From NCBI GenBank assembly GCA_021797515.1, contig JAJZZP010000090.1, positions 17,198-81,197 on the forward strand: a stretch of DNA of 64,000 bases, in the 5' to 3' direction. Under the pieces are notes generated by a model. That model saw only the letters and a list, made by a program, of their open reading frames with translations, had not been told where the DNA came from and did no database searches. The position numbers and the translations under genes are program-made. The stretch is from Bacillota bacterium (GTDB lineage: Bacteria > Bacillota > Sulfobacillia > Sulfobacillales > Sulfobacillaceae). This document shows, piece after piece, positions 63,616 to 64,000 of the stretch. Each line of letters begins with the position of its first letter. Within the stretch, counting starts at the first letter, position 1.

Positions 63616-63903
63616 TTACTCAAACATGGTATGCAGCAACCTTGCAGACAATTTGCGGCAATACCGGGCCACAAACATCCAGTCCGTCCATGGCGGCTGA
63701 AGTTGCCTCCACACGGTTAACGAGTCCTCCTCAGGGCAATAGTCAAACGGTATGGGTTCCGCTAACATTTTAGCCAATTGTTGACTCGTCGTGTCAGCAT
63801 CTTCCGGTTGAGGGTAAAGGCTGTCCATGGGTCGCATTGCCTGCTCAAATTCGTTCCCTAAACGCTCACCTAGGAGAGTTTTCATAAAGTCTGGCGACCG
63901 CAT
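63616..63903 (-). CDS. Hypothetical protein, first of a tandem pair
   Basis: About 95 residues. Start uncertain: ATG 63903 or 63906 with GGGAGG 12-15 nt upstream, or ATG 63885. The sequence (LLGERLGNEFEQAMRPMDSL, ADTTSQQLAKMLAEP, FDYCPEEDS) is hydrophilic and largely helical, without a motif I recognise. Paired with the gene at 63357; a two-gene toxin-antitoxin module is one possibility, not demonstrated. Confidence 0.45.
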   Translation of the reverse strand: MRSPDFMKTLLGERLGNEFEQAMRPMDSLYPQPEDADTTSQQLAKMLAEPIPFDYCPEEDSLTVWRQLQPPWTDWMFVARYCRKLSARLLHTMFE

Positions 63904-63918
63904 CATCCGTACGTTTCG

Positions 63919-63940
63919 GCCTCCCGCCGGGAGGCGTTTT
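63919..63940 (+). terminator. Hairpin followed by T-run
   Basis: GCCTCCC-GCC-GGGAGGC (63919-63935) followed by GTTTT on the + strand. No + strand gene ends here, so its role may be in the leader of the minus-strand pair; its GGGAGGC arm would also contain that gene's ribosome site. Confidence 0.35.
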
Positions 63941-63973
63941 CTAACACCAACAATTGGCAAATACCTCCCTTCC

Positions 63974-64000
63974 GGAGGATGACACCTAGTGTCATCCTCC
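63974..64000. terminator. 12-bp hairpin at the right edge
   Basis: GGAGGATGACAC (63974-63985), loop CTA, GTGTCATCCTCC (63989-64000) is a perfect stem running to the window end. The sequence beyond is needed to tell terminator from repeat. Confidence 0.4.

Noticed and set aside
63357..63960. A single frameshifted gene instead of two small genes
   Set aside because: The second frame has its own GAGGAGG site 8 nt before a TTG, directly after the first stop codon, so two genes explain the sequence without an error.
1..64000. CRISPR array
   Set aside because: No regularly spaced direct repeats were seen, and no cas-like protein is encoded.

Overview
The window reads like a chromosome segment of an acidophilic, moderately thermophilic Firmicute of the Sulfobacillus type. 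This is inferred from the protein composition, strong AGGAGG-type ribosome sites, TTGACA/TATTCT promoters and mid-50s GC; no rRNA or other taxonomic marker lies in the window.

Positions 828-35292 form one large acyl-CoA catabolic locus. It holds six acyl-CoA ligases, three canonical-type thiolases, three acyl-CoA dehydrogenases, three short-chain dehydrogenases, a 3-hydroxyacyl-CoA dehydrogenase, a PaaG-like enoyl-CoA hydratase/isomerase, an alpha-methylacyl-CoA racemase with all three catalytic residues, a very divergent two-subunit B12 acyl-CoA mutase, three thiolase-fold proteins without the thiolase Cys, two DUF35 zinc-ribbon/OB proteins, a MaoC hydratase, an MFS transporter and a TetR regulator. 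Racemase, Ltp2/DUF35-type lyase and mutase are the tools needed where methyl branches or quaternary carbons block ordinary beta-oxidation. I therefore infer breakdown of branched (isoprenoid-, terpenoid- or sterol-side-chain-like) acids; the substrate is not shown. A TTAGTTAGTTAG-type operator recurs at promoters of this locus (13738, 30618, 30903) and is the likely TetR target.

Positions 35293-37089 are decayed DNA. Positions 37090-48785 are a visibly GC-richer sugar island on the + strand: an LsrF-type thiolase/aldolase, a ribulose-phosphate-3-epimerase-like protein, a DeoR repressor, a CUT1-like ABC importer with an asymmetric pair of ATPases and a small membrane protein, a class II aldolase-dehydrogenase fusion, and a PfkB kinase. 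It looks like a complete uptake and cleavage pathway for an unidentified sugar.

Positions 49453-64000 are mixed: a small membrane protein, an MFS transporter, an RlmI-like methyltransferase, an FAD amine oxidase interrupted by one in-frame TGA, a membrane protein, selD with an active-site selenocysteine TGA and a SECIS-like hairpin, a membrane protein behind a perfect 13-bp inverted repeat, gltX, a decayed ISL3 transposase, a PadR-ABC exporter operon, and two small tandem unknown genes at the right edge. No CRISPR array, rRNA or tRNA was found.
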